Assembly (NCBI GenBank): GCA_002431545.1
Contig: DJFY01000116.1
Span: forward strand, 8,790-18,820
Reading direction: 5' to 3'
Length of the DNA stretch: 10,031 nt
DNA from: Cellvibrionales bacterium UBA5860
GTDB lineage: Bacteria; Pseudomonadota; Gammaproteobacteria; Pseudomonadales; Porticoccaceae
Of the stretch, positions 1 through 6,522 are shown piece after piece. Within the stretch, counting starts at the first letter, position 1. Each line of letters opens with the position of its first letter. The notes below the pieces were generated by a model. It was not told the origin of the DNA. It was given only the letters and a program-made list of their open reading frames with translations, and searched no databases. The position numbers were made by a program, and so were the translations under genes.

Positions 1-146
1 AATAAGTCAAAAATATTGTGGTTTAGGTTTGTTGTGCATCGTGTTTTCAGGGTGTTATCACCTGCAGCAAAATAATTAGGTCTTCTATATAACAATCGAT
101 TGAGAGCAGGCTTTTGCCCATCTGGAATTCAAATATCTGCGCCTGA

Positions 147-671
147 TCAATCGTTTTTTTTGTTTTCGGATAAAGCAGTGGGTTTTTCGCTTTCCGTGCT
201 TTGTCGATCAATCAGGCCTATGTCGAGCACTGGCGATGCGTCGATATGTTCCGCGTCCATCATTTGTGCGATCCGTTGCAGAGCGGAAATAATCATGGTC
301 TGTTCCCAGTCGTGCAGATCCTTGAACTGCCTGGCGAACTGGTCCTGCAAGGGAATAGGCGCGTTTTTTAATACTTCAACGCCGTTTTCCGTTAGATAGG
401 CGTGCACTTTCCGCTTGTCCTCGGTCGATCGCTCGCGATAGATCAAGTCGCGTTTTTCCAGCCTGTCCAGAATATTGGTCACGGTAGCTTGGCTCAGACT
501 GACTTCATCCGCCAGTTCTCCAATTGTGACTTCGCCTTTGTTGCGGATGGCCTGCAGCAATAGGATCTGTGGCGATGTCAGGCCGGTGGTTTTCGATAAA
601 TGTTTTGAATGCAGGTCGGTAGCGCGAATCACCCGGCGCAAAGCGACTAAAACCTCATCAATAGTGCCCAA
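147..671 (-). CDS. ectR: MarR-family ectoine operon regulator EctR
   Basis: A 174-residue winged helix-turn-helix protein of the MarR family, transcribed divergently from ectA. A helix-turn-helix lies at about residues 48-72 (ELADEVSLSQATVTNILDRL) and a basic wing at about 79-94 (RERSTEDKRKVHAYL), with helical dimerisation segments on either side. EctR-type MarR proteins beside ect genes repress the ectA promoter in halophilic methylotrophs, and the divergent position here supports the same job. The start codon is TTG, chosen because a GAGGAG ribosome site lies 8 nt upstream and the protein then begins at the usual MarR N-terminal helix. The C-terminal ~35 residues are polar and probably disordered. 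The MarR family is certain; the EctR identity rests on both sequence character and context. Confidence 0.9.
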   Translation of the reverse strand: MGTIDEVLVALRRVIRATDLHSKHLSKTTGLTSPQILLLQAIRNKGEVTIGELADEVSLSQATVTNILDRLEKRDLIYRERSTEDKRKVHAYLTENGVEVLKNAPIPLQDQFARQFKDLHDWEQTMIISALQRIAQMMDAEHIDASPVLDIGLIDRQSTESEKPTALSENKKND

Positions 672-679
672 TTCAGTAT

Positions 680-685
680 CTCCTC
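680..685 (-). promoter_or_regulatory. Ribosome binding site deciding the TTG start of ectR
   Basis: On the minus strand the sequence reads GAGGAG, 8 nt before a TTG codon at 671-669. No ATG or GTG in frame nearby has a comparable site, so TTG is the supported start. Confidence 0.7.
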
Positions 686-910
686 GCGCGTGTCATCAAA
701 TTATCCTCTAAACGTGGTGCGCCAGCCAGAGTCTTCAGGATCTCATATGGCCTGGCGATGGACGGGGGTTGTCGGTTGGTTCCAACTGAGCGCAAGTGAG
801 TGGTATCAATACCGACAGTGTGGGTTGCTTTGCGCTGGGCGCGTTGCCTGGCTAGTAACCTCAATCTCCGTCAATGTCGGGCTTTAAGGCGGCATATAGG
901 GCCTTGGTGC

Positions 911-938
911 TTGCTTATTAAAATAGTTAGAGTACAAT
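911..938 (+). promoter_or_regulatory. Candidate sigma-70 promoter of the ect operon
   Basis: TTGCTT (911-916, 3 of 6 to the -35 consensus) is followed after 16 nt by TACAAT (933-938, 5 of 6 to the -10 consensus). Transcription from here would leave a leader of about 100 nt before ectA. The -10 lies inside the left arm of the inverted repeat at 927-953, so a bound repressor would block it. The assignment rests on position and the -10 match; the -35 is weak. Confidence 0.4.
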
Positions 939-953
939 ATAAATGTATTCTAA
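927..953. promoter_or_regulatory. Candidate EctR operator, inverted repeat
   Basis: The arms TTAGAGTACA (927-936) and TGTATTCTAA (944-953) are complementary at 9 of 10 positions across a 7-nt spacer. The right arm continues as AATAAGC (953-959), whose complement GCTTATT is found at 913-919, displaced by an 8-nt insertion in the left side. The repeat overlaps the candidate -10 of the ect promoter. Known EctR sites are AT-rich inverted repeats at the ectA -10 region, which fits. Binding by this EctR is inferred. Confidence 0.5.
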
Positions 954-1042
954 ATAAGCGCTTTTTGGGGGTTATATTTCTCAAAAATGCGTAATATTTA
1001 CAATGAGCTATTTAAATTTAATAACGAGATCTAAATATATAC

Positions 1043-1570
1043 GTGGCCAGCAGTCTTAAAGTGACCCAGCCCCAGCATAATCTGGAAATTCGTCAACCTG
1101 CGCCGAGCGACGGTCCGGCGGTGACGCGTCTGATAAAAGAAAGTCCGCCACTGGACGTCAATTCCGCTTATTGCAACCTCTTGCAGTGCAGTCACTTCGC
1201 CACGACGTCTGCGTCAGCGTTTTCAGGTGATACTTTGGTGGGTTTTGTTTCCGGGTACCGCGTGCCGGGCCGGGGTAATACCCTGTTTATCTGGCAGGTG
1301 GCGGTGAGCGAGCGTGCCAGGGGGCTTGGCTTGGCGCGCGCTATGCTTAACGACATTGTCGAGCGTGCGGAGAATCGGGAGGTGAGCTGGCTTGAGACGT
1401 CTATAACTGCAAATAACAGCGCGTCCTGGGCGATGTTCCAGGGTTTCGCTCGCAGCAGAAGTGCGGTGGCGAGGCGTAGCGTGATGTTCGAGCGAGATGA
1501 GCATTTTGCGGGCAGCCACGAGACAGAGTACTTGTTAAGAATTGGGCCCCTCAGGCGTTCGGTAGTTTGA
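1043..1570 (+). CDS. ectA: L-2,4-diaminobutyrate N-gamma-acetyltransferase EctA
   Basis: A 175-residue GNAT-fold acetyltransferase that transfers acetyl from acetyl-CoA to the gamma-amino group of L-2,4-diaminobutyrate, the second dedicated step of cytoplasmic ectoine synthesis. The acetyl-CoA-binding motif A is clear at about residues 84-101 (WQVAVSERARGLGLARAM, core R93-G-L-G-L-A98). The conserved EctA segment LETSITANNSASWAMF lies at 117-132. Length matches the family (about 160-190). The start is GTG at 1043: an in-frame stop lies at 1022-1024 and no other start codon falls between. No strong ribosome site is seen; a second in-frame GTG at 1061 is an alternative start. First gene of the ect operon; a 49-nt gap separates it from ectB. 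Confidence 0.95.
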   Translation: MASSLKVTQPQHNLEIRQPAPSDGPAVTRLIKESPPLDVNSAYCNLLQCSHFATTSASAFSGDTLVGFVSGYRVPGRGNTLFIWQVAVSERARGLGLARAMLNDIVERAENREVSWLETSITANNSASWAMFQGFARSRSAVARRSVMFERDEHFAGSHETEYLLRIGPLRRSVV

Positions 1571-1619
1571 ATACTTGGCTATCGGGTAGGTTTTAAACGA
1601 ATTTGGCAAACGGAAGCGC

Positions 1620-2930
1620 ATGAAGATATTCGACGAAATTGAATCAGAGGTACAGAGTTATGCGCGGGCATTTCCGCGTGTATTTCACAAGGCTCAGGAT
1701 GAGTTTCTATACGATGAAGAAGGCAACCGGTATCTTGATTTTCTTGCCGGTGCGGGAACCCTGAATTACGGGCACAACAATCCGCGGTTTAAAGAGCGAT
1801 TGCTTGACTACATCTCCGAGGACGGAGTCACCCACGGTCTGGATTTGCATACTAGGGCTAAGGGCCAGTTCCTGGAAACTTTTAGCAATACGATTCTCAA
1901 GCCGCGCGGCATGAATTATGTGGTGCAGTTCACCGGGCCCACAGGTACTAATGCAGTTGAGGCGGCTCTCAAGATCGCGCGCAATGTCACAGGGCAGCAG
2001 AACATCGTTACCTTTACCAACGGCTTTCACGGCGTCAGTCTCGGCGCGTTGGCGGTGACAGGCAATGCTCATCACCGGGATGCAGCGGGTGTCGCGCTCA
2101 ATGGGGCGCACAGGGCGCCCTACGACGGTTACCTTGGCGAGGGGGTCGATACTACCGCCTATCTGGATAAATTGTTTGCCGATTCAAGCAGCGGTATTAA
2201 CTCGCCCGCGGCCGTAATTGTGGAGACGGTTCAGGGCGAGGGCGGCATTAATGTCGCCAGCTTTGAGTGGCTGCGTAACCTCCAGGCGGTTTGTAAGAAA
2301 CACGATGTACTGCTTATCGTCGACGACATTCAGGCTGGCTGTGGCAGGACGGGTAACTTTTTCAGTTTTGAAGCTGCGGGTATAGAGCCGGACATTATTA
2401 CGCTGTCGAAGTCTCTCAGTGGTTATGGCTTGCCGTTCGCCGTGGTTTTAATGAAACCAGAGCTGGATCAGTGGAAACCGGGTGAGCACAACGGTACGTT
2501 TCGCGGCAACAACCTGGCGTTTGTTACAGCGAAAGCGGCTATTGATCACTATTGGGTTAACGATCAGTTTTCCAGGGATATCAAGCGCAAGGGCGAGTAT
2601 ATAACAGAGCGCCTTGACGCTATTGTTGAAAAATACGGTGAGGGCCATTTCGCGACTCGTGGTCGTGGCATGTTTCACGGGATTAATTGCGTCAGCGGAG
2701 AACTGTCGAACGCCATAACCCAGCGTGCGTTCAAGCAGGGATTGATTATTGAAACCAGTGGTGCCGATGATCAGGTCGTCAAGTTTCTCTGCCCCCTAAC
2801 CATCGCCGATGAAAATCTCGAGCGCGGTATCGATATCGTCGAGCAGGCCATTCGCGAAGTGTGTGCTGGCGAAACTTCTATTCCCAGAGAAACAAGTTAT
2901 TTCGACGAAGAGTTGGTCGTTAATGGCTGA
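1620..2930 (+). CDS. ectB: L-2,4-diaminobutyrate--2-oxoglutarate transaminase EctB
   Basis: A 436-residue PLP-dependent class III aminotransferase that converts L-aspartate-4-semialdehyde to L-2,4-diaminobutyrate using glutamate, the first dedicated ectoine step. Visible landmarks are the substrate/PLP segment FTGPTGTNAVEAALKIAR (about 104-121), NGFHGVSLGALAVTG (134-148), the PLP-contacting DDIQAGCGRTG (235-245) and the Schiff-base lysine K264 in TLSKSLSGYGLP. Length is that of typical EctB. Start is ATG with GGAAG immediately upstream at short spacing (3 nt). It is followed by an unusually long gap of 236 nt before ectC. The closest alternative is another diaminobutyrate aminotransferase, but neighbouring ectA and ectC settle it. 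Confidence 0.97.
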   Translation: MKIFDEIESEVQSYARAFPRVFHKAQDEFLYDEEGNRYLDFLAGAGTLNYGHNNPRFKERLLDYISEDGVTHGLDLHTRAKGQFLETFSNTILKPRGMNYVVQFTGPTGTNAVEAALKIARNVTGQQNIVTFTNGFHGVSLGALAVTGNAHHRDAAGVALNGAHRAPYDGYLGEGVDTTAYLDKLFADSSSGINSPAAVIVETVQGEGGINVASFEWLRNLQAVCKKHDVLLIVDDIQAGCGRTGNFFSFEAAGIEPDIITLSKSLSGYGLPFAVVLMKPELDQWKPGEHNGTFRGNNLAFVTAKAAIDHYWVNDQFSRDIKRKGEYITERLDAIVEKYGEGHFATRGRGMFHGINCVSGELSNAITQRAFKQGLIIETSGADDQVVKFLCPLTIADENLERGIDIVEQAIREVCAGETSIPRETSYFDEELVVNG

Positions 2931-3040
2931 TCTGCTTGAGTGGCGTTGACAGGGTTGTGTTGCCTCAAGCTGTCTCTGTGAGTACTGATAGCCAGAATAT
3001 GGAAGCGGTCAGTTCAGGCTATTTTTGAATACGCTCTGAA

Positions 3041-3070
3041 TTGGCTCGACAAAATCTCTGAAATTATAGT
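3041..3070 (+). promoter_or_regulatory. Possible internal promoter before ectC
   Basis: TTGGCT (3041-3046, 4 of 6) and TATAGT (3065-3070, 5 of 6) are separated by 18 nt within the 236-nt ectB-ectC gap, about 95 nt before ectC. This would give ectCD and the genes after it some independent expression. Such matches arise often by chance in AT-rich sequence; no terminator was seen in the gap. Confidence 0.3.
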
Positions 3071-3151
3071 GTCAAACGCATACGCATAAAAAATATGAAT
3101 ATCTCTCCTGTCGCGTTATTGGGCAGTTTTAACCACGACCAGTTATTACCC

Positions 3152-3158
3152 TGAGGAG
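3152..3158 (+). promoter_or_regulatory. Ribosome binding site deciding the TTG start of ectC
   Basis: TGAGGAG lies 8 nt before TTG at 3167 but only 3 nt before ATG at 3162. That ATG reads ATG-CCT-TGA and stops at once, so the TTG is the real start. It also yields the N-terminus MIVR that is standard for ectoine synthases. Confidence 0.75.
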
Positions 3159-3166
3159 TTTATGCC

Positions 3167-3571
3167 TTGATTGTCAGAACATTGGAAAGTGCCGAGAAAA
3201 CAGCGCGACGCATTATTTCGCCCGACGGCAACTGGGAAAGCACCCGGCTTTTGCTGAAGGACGACGCCATGGGATTTTCTTTTCATATCACCACGATTTA
3301 CCGTGGTGCTGAGTTCCAAATGCATTACCAGCATCATGTTGAGGCGGTGTACTGCATTGCGGGAGAAGGGGAAGTGGAAACTGTAGAAGACGGCAAAGTC
3401 TATCCCGTAGCCCCTGGCACGTTGTACAACCTGAATAAAAATGACAAGCATATCTTGCGCGCGTTCGAGGAACTTAAGCTTGCTTGTGTATTCAATCCAC
3501 CGTTAAACGGCACTGAGGTTCACAACGCAGAAGGTGCGTATGAGTTGGATGCGGAAACTATCAGCGAGTGA
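3167..3571 (+). CDS. ectC: Ectoine synthase EctC
   Basis: A 134-residue single-cupin enzyme that cyclises N-gamma-acetyl-L-2,4-diaminobutyrate to ectoine with loss of water. The cupin region spans most of the chain, with HHVEAVYCIAGEGEVE at 56-71. The three iron ligands of characterised EctC (Glu, Tyr, His) correspond to E59, Y87 (GTLYNLN) and H95 (NKNDKH), all present. W23 sits where a conserved substrate-pocket tryptophan is expected. Length and the MIVR start are typical. The start codon is TTG, overlapping a dead-end ATG-CCT-TGA in another frame. It lies 236 nt after ectB and 148 nt before ectD, so this operon is looser here than in most ectABC clusters. Confidence 0.97.
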   Translation: MIVRTLESAEKTARRIISPDGNWESTRLLLKDDAMGFSFHITTIYRGAEFQMHYQHHVEAVYCIAGEGEVETVEDGKVYPVAPGTLYNLNKNDKHILRAFEELKLACVFNPPLNGTEVHNAEGAYELDAETISE

Positions 3572-3597
3572 TCCCGGGAGTAAGTGACCGGAAGGAG

Positions 3598-3726
3598 CAG
3601 TCTTGAACGGGTGGTGCGCAACAGTCCTGAACGTTGCGCAGAGTAGCCCTGAACGGATAGTAGTAAAACAGTCTTGAACGTTACGCAAGGACCAGTCTAG
3701 AAGGCTTAAAGGAGTAGTTATGAACG
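3598..3726 (+). repeat. Tandem array of ~24-bp repeats ending in the ectD start site
   Basis: The core CAGTCYTGAACG recurs with drift at 3598, 3622, 3644 (TAGCCCTGAACG), 3669, 3693 (CAGTCTAGAAGG) and 3715 (TAGTTATGAACG, which contains the ectD ATG). Start-to-start spacing is 24, 22, 25, 24 and 22 nt. Units 2 and 4 share a longer form (ACGTTGCGCA and ACGTTACGCA). The first and last units also share the ribosome site: AAGGAGCAGTCTTGAACG (3592-3609) against AAGGAGTAGTTATGAACG (3709-3726), 15 of 18 identical. The array therefore looks like a decayed multiplication of the ectD translation-start segment. Whether it works as a binding array or leader is unknown. Confidence 0.75.
3603..3677 (+). CDS. 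Possible 24-residue leader peptide upstream of ectD
   Basis: A TTG codon 5 nt after a good AAGGAG (3592-3597) opens a frame of 24 codons ending in TGA at 3675-3677. It starts MNGWCATVLN, lies wholly within the repeat array, and ends 42 nt before ectD. It resembles no protein known to me. It may be a leader peptide, or only a by-product of duplicating the ectD start region, which would carry its ribosome site along. Listed because the ribosome site is as good as that of ectD. Confidence 0.25.
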   Translation: MNGWCATVLNVAQSSPERIVVKQS

Positions 3727-4682
3727 CTCAATCCCCCTCGGCAGAACCAGCGCATAGTGATCGCTACCCGTCTCGAGGAGCGCTAAAGGCGCAACTGCTG
3801 CCGCGCGTGGACCCAGTGGTTTACTCGACGCGAAGCGAGGATGCGCCACTTTTACCGGAACAAATCGAACAGTATGAAAGAGACGGTTTTCTGATACTGG
3901 AGGATATTTTCGATAGGGCTGAGATGATTGCATATCAGGAAGAAATGGAGGAACTGCTCAAGCAGCGCGTTGCGGATGAAACCGGTGAGGTCATCACTGA
4001 ACAAGGAAGCAGGGATGTGCGCTCTATTTTTCGCATACATGAGACCAGTGGTGTTTTTCGGGAAATGGCCGCGGACAGTCGTATTACGGGGGTGGTCCGT
4101 TATTTGCTGAACGACGAGGTATATATTCACCAGTCGCGCCTGAACTACAAGCCGGGCTTTCGTGGCAAGGAGTTTTACTGGCACTCTGATTTCGAAACCT
4201 GGCACGTGGAAGACGGCATGCCGGCGATGCGTGCGTTGAGCGTCAGTATTACCTTGACAGCCAATGACGATAACAATGGGCCTCTGATGCTGATCCCCGA
4301 GTCACATAAAAATTTTGCGGTTTGCGAAGGTGTGACGCCGGAAAACCACTTTCAGATATCACTAAAAAAACAGCAGTATGGGGTGCCTGACGATCAATGT
4401 CTGAGCGAACTCGTAGAACGCGGCGGTATCGTTGCCGCCCGCTGCGAGCCGGGCAGCGTGATCATTTTTGATTGCAACACCATGCACGGTTCAAACAGCA
4501 ATATCACGCCTCATCCCCGGAGCAATGCTTTTTTTGTATACAACGCTATGAGCAATAGGTTGCAGTCACCGTTTTGCGGTAGGGCGCCGCGCCCCGAATA
4601 CATCAGTGCTCGGGAAAATATAGCGCCGCTTGCCGTGACAGCGCCTAACACCGGAACCGAACTTAACCCTGTCGCCAAGTAG
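3720..4682 (+). CDS. ectD: Ectoine 5-hydroxylase EctD
   Basis: A 320-residue non-haem Fe(II)/2-oxoglutarate dioxygenase of the PhyH superfamily that converts ectoine to 5-hydroxyectoine with O2 and 2-oxoglutarate. The EctD signature is present at about 152-171 (FYWHSDFETWHVEDGMPAMR), supplying iron ligands H155 and D157. The third ligand is H256 in FDCNTMHGSNSN, and R267 (PHPRSNA) fits the 2-oxoglutarate-binding arginine. The N-terminal ~45 residues are variable, as in other members; the length is close to the usual ~300. Start is ATG preceded by AAAGGAG with 5-nt spacing. The start region is itself the last unit of the upstream repeat array. It is followed after 13 nt by the zinc-finger gene. 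Confidence 0.97.
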   Translation: MNAQSPSAEPAHSDRYPSRGALKAQLLPRVDPVVYSTRSEDAPLLPEQIEQYERDGFLILEDIFDRAEMIAYQEEMEELLKQRVADETGEVITEQGSRDVRSIFRIHETSGVFREMAADSRITGVVRYLLNDEVYIHQSRLNYKPGFRGKEFYWHSDFETWHVEDGMPAMRALSVSITLTANDDNNGPLMLIPESHKNFAVCEGVTPENHFQISLKKQQYGVPDDQCLSELVERGGIVAARCEPGSVIIFDCNTMHGSNSNITPHPRSNAFFVYNAMSNRLQSPFCGRAPRPEYISARENIAPLAVTAPNTGTELNPVAK

Positions 4683-4695
4683 TCATACGTTTAAT

Positions 4696-5010
4696 ATGAA
4701 TGGCGAGCAGATAAATAGCCTGCTGGCGCAGATCGAAGTGCGTATAGCTGAACTCGAAAGCAACCTTTTTCCGGCAAATAGTCGTAGCGACGACAATTCT
4801 GAAAGCCTTGACGCTGATGAGAAGCTAAGTGAAGCAGTTAATACACATATTCGGGACAAAAGCCGGCGCGAGCTGGCCCGCTTGCGAGCTAATCTAGACT
4901 GGCTCGGGGGTGACGATGCGGGGTTGTGCGAAAGCTGCCATGAAGTTATCCCTTATGAACGCTTGTGCGCCGTGCCGGTCACTCGTTTATGTGTCTATTG
5001 CGCCGAATAA
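4696..5010 (+). CDS. DksA/TraR-type C4 zinc-finger protein
   Basis: A 104-residue protein with the DksA/TraR C4 zinc finger at the C-terminus: C78-x2-C81-x17-C99-x2-C102, in a context (CESCHEVIPYERL, then RLCVYCAE) close to DksA. The rest is helical, with two heptad-like segments (about 4-24 and 43-70) around a polar acidic turn (SRSDDNSESLDADE, 29-42). That arrangement resembles the short DksA-like coiled-coil proteins that enter the RNA polymerase secondary channel. Known DksA proteins adjust initiation together with ppGpp; that this one does so is inference. It sits 13 nt after ectD and 57 nt before ask with no terminator between, so it is probably cotranscribed. No clear ribosome site precedes its ATG, suggesting translational coupling to ectD. 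It is not a usual ect-cluster gene. Confidence 0.85.
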   Translation: MNGEQINSLLAQIEVRIAELESNLFPANSRSDDNSESLDADEKLSEAVNTHIRDKSRRELARLRANLDWLGGDDAGLCESCHEVIPYERLCAVPVTRLCVYCAE

Positions 5011-5067
5011 GCCCAAATCGAAACACCTTGGCTGCACTCAACTGAGTTGACGGGAGTTAACTGATAC

Positions 5068-6522
5068 ATGTCACAACAAGACGCAACCCGGCATACCGTT
5101 GAAAAAATAGGCGGCACGTCGATGAGCGATTATCGCGCCGTAAGAGACAATATTATATTTGGTCCTGCCGGTGAGCGGGATTTATATCAAAGGATTTTCG
5201 TCGTTTCGGCTTACGGCGGCGTCACCAATGATCTGCTCGAACACAAAAAATCCGGCCGACCTGGTATCTATGCGCTTTACGCCAGTGGGAAAATTGGCGA
5301 TGAATGGCGCGAGGCGATGACGCAACTTCAGGGTAAATTGCACGATATTAACCGGCAGTTATTTACCGAAGAGAATCAGTTAGCGTTGGCAGACGAATTT
5401 ATCAATACCCGTATTGAAGCGGCAGTTAAATGTCTGACCGATTTGCAAAGCCTGTGCCGGCACGGTCATTTTTCACTGACACAACACCTGCACACTGTGC
5501 GAGAGATGCTGGCCAGTATCGGTGAGGCCCATAGCGCATGGAATACCGCTGCATTGCTAAAGGCGGGGGGCGTGAATGCCCGTTTCGTGGATTTGAGCGG
5601 TTGGCAGTGTGATATGGATGCGTCGTTGGATGATCGTATTATGCGTGCGTTCGAAGACATTGACCTGAGCCGACAACTACCCATAGTAACCGGTTATGCG
5701 CATACCAATAGCGGGTTAATGGCGAGTTTCAACCGCGGTTACAGCGAAATGACCTTTAGTCGAATAGCTGTGTTGACCCGTGCCCGGGAGGCGGTTATCC
5801 ACAAGGAATTCCATCTTAGCAGCGCCGATCCTCTTGTGGTGGGCGAGGACTGCGCGGTGCCGATAGGTCGAACAAACTATGACGTTGCCGATCAACTGGC
5901 GAATCTGGGGATGGAGGCGATTCATCCGAAAGCCGCCAAAGGTTTGCGTCAGAATGCAATACCGTTGCGGATAAAAAATACCTTTGAGCCGGAACATGCG
6001 GGCACGGTATTTACCCACGATTACGTCAGCGATACACCCTGTGTTGAAATTATTGCGGGCAGAAAAGACGTATATGCCTTCGAGCTGTTCGATCAGGATA
6101 TGGTTGGCCAGATCGATAACTATGACCGGGACATACTGGCGATGGTGCGGCGATTTAAAGCTGAGATCGTTGCCAAGGATATTAATGCCAATACGATTAC
6201 CCATTACCTGGCGACCAATCTAAAAACGATAAAGCGCATCAAGAACGCCCTGGAAGAAATATACCCCGATGCAGAATTCAACCAACGCAAGGCCGCAATC
6301 GTCTCGGCGATCGGCAGTGATATGCACGTTCCGGGTATTCTGGCCAAAGCCGTGACCGCCCTGGCAGAGAGAAATATCAACGTGCTGGCTATGCATCAGT
6401 CCATGCGGCAGGTCGATATGCAATTTATTATCGACGAAAACGATTACCAATTTGCCATTAAAAGCCTGCACAGTGCGCTTGTCGAAGTCCACGAACACGG
6501 TCGCGCCATATGTGCCGCGTAA
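5068..6522 (+). CDS. ask_ect: Ectoine-type aspartokinase Ask_Ect
   Basis: A 484-residue aspartate kinase of the subtype found in ectoine clusters. It phosphorylates L-aspartate, feeding aspartate semialdehyde to EctB. The N-terminus HTVEKIGGTSMS (9-20) is the Ask_Ect form of the usual KFGGTS motif. FNRGYSEMTFSRIAVLTRA (221-239) and IHPKAAKGLRQNAIPLRIKN (285-304) complete the kinase domain. Two ACT-like regulatory segments follow (about 325-395 and 408-478, the latter with AIGSDMHVPGILAKA). Ask_Ect enzymes are generally less feedback-inhibited than biosynthetic aspartokinases, which suits osmotic-stress flux; this is family knowledge. Start is ATG with GGGAG 11 nt upstream. The 3' end overlaps the next gene by 13 nt. 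Confidence 0.95.
   Translation: MSQQDATRHTVEKIGGTSMSDYRAVRDNIIFGPAGERDLYQRIFVVSAYGGVTNDLLEHKKSGRPGIYALYASGKIGDEWREAMTQLQGKLHDINRQLFTEENQLALADEFINTRIEAAVKCLTDLQSLCRHGHFSLTQHLHTVREMLASIGEAHSAWNTAALLKAGGVNARFVDLSGWQCDMDASLDDRIMRAFEDIDLSRQLPIVTGYAHTNSGLMASFNRGYSEMTFSRIAVLTRAREAVIHKEFHLSSADPLVVGEDCAVPIGRTNYDVADQLANLGMEAIHPKAAKGLRQNAIPLRIKNTFEPEHAGTVFTHDYVSDTPCVEIIAGRKDVYAFELFDQDMVGQIDNYDRDILAMVRRFKAEIVAKDINANTITHYLATNLKTIKRIKNALEEIYPDAEFNQRKAAIVSAIGSDMHVPGILAKAVTALAERNINVLAMHQSMRQVDMQFIIDENDYQFAIKSLHSALVEVHEHGRAICAA

Larger units (their letters stand above)
672..1042. other. ectR-ectA divergent intergenic region (371 nt)
   Basis: No convincing gene is present. The half near ectR (about 690-900) is of mixed composition. 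The half near ectA (about 905-1042) is strongly AT-rich and carries the candidate promoter and inverted repeat listed separately. On the minus strand GATAAT at 705-700 could be a -10 for ectR, giving a leader of roughly 20 nt to its ribosome site, but no good -35 partner is visible. A second CTAAATA, the same heptamer found in the operator candidate (950-956), occurs at 1031-1037 just before ectA. Confidence 0.6.

Noticed and set aside
51..118. Small hairpins (GGTG-TTAT-CACC at 51-62, GGC-TTTT-GCC at 109-118) and palindrome CAATCGATTG (93-102) downstream of ectR
   Set aside because: The stems are only 3-5 bp and have no T-run after them on the minus strand, so an ectR terminator cannot be called. 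The rest of 1-146 shows no gene.
673..864. 63-codon minus-strand frame ending 1 nt before ectR, starting at TTG
   Set aside because: Its composition is basic and low in hydrophobic residues, it has no ribosome site, and it resembles no protein. It covers the ectR leader and is best read as noncoding.
690..994. Plus-strand frames of 64-65 codons in the ectR-ectA gap
   Set aside because: They overlap each other in different frames, lack ribosome sites, and give no protein-like pattern.
3598..3704. CRISPR array in the ectC-ectD gap
   Set aside because: The units are only about 24 bp, poorly conserved, contiguous without real spacers, and no cas gene is present; they match the ectD start region instead.
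5716..6204. 162-codon minus-strand frame inside ask_ect
   Set aside because: It is fully antisense to an unmistakable aspartokinase and shows no domain pattern, so it is a shadow of codon bias.
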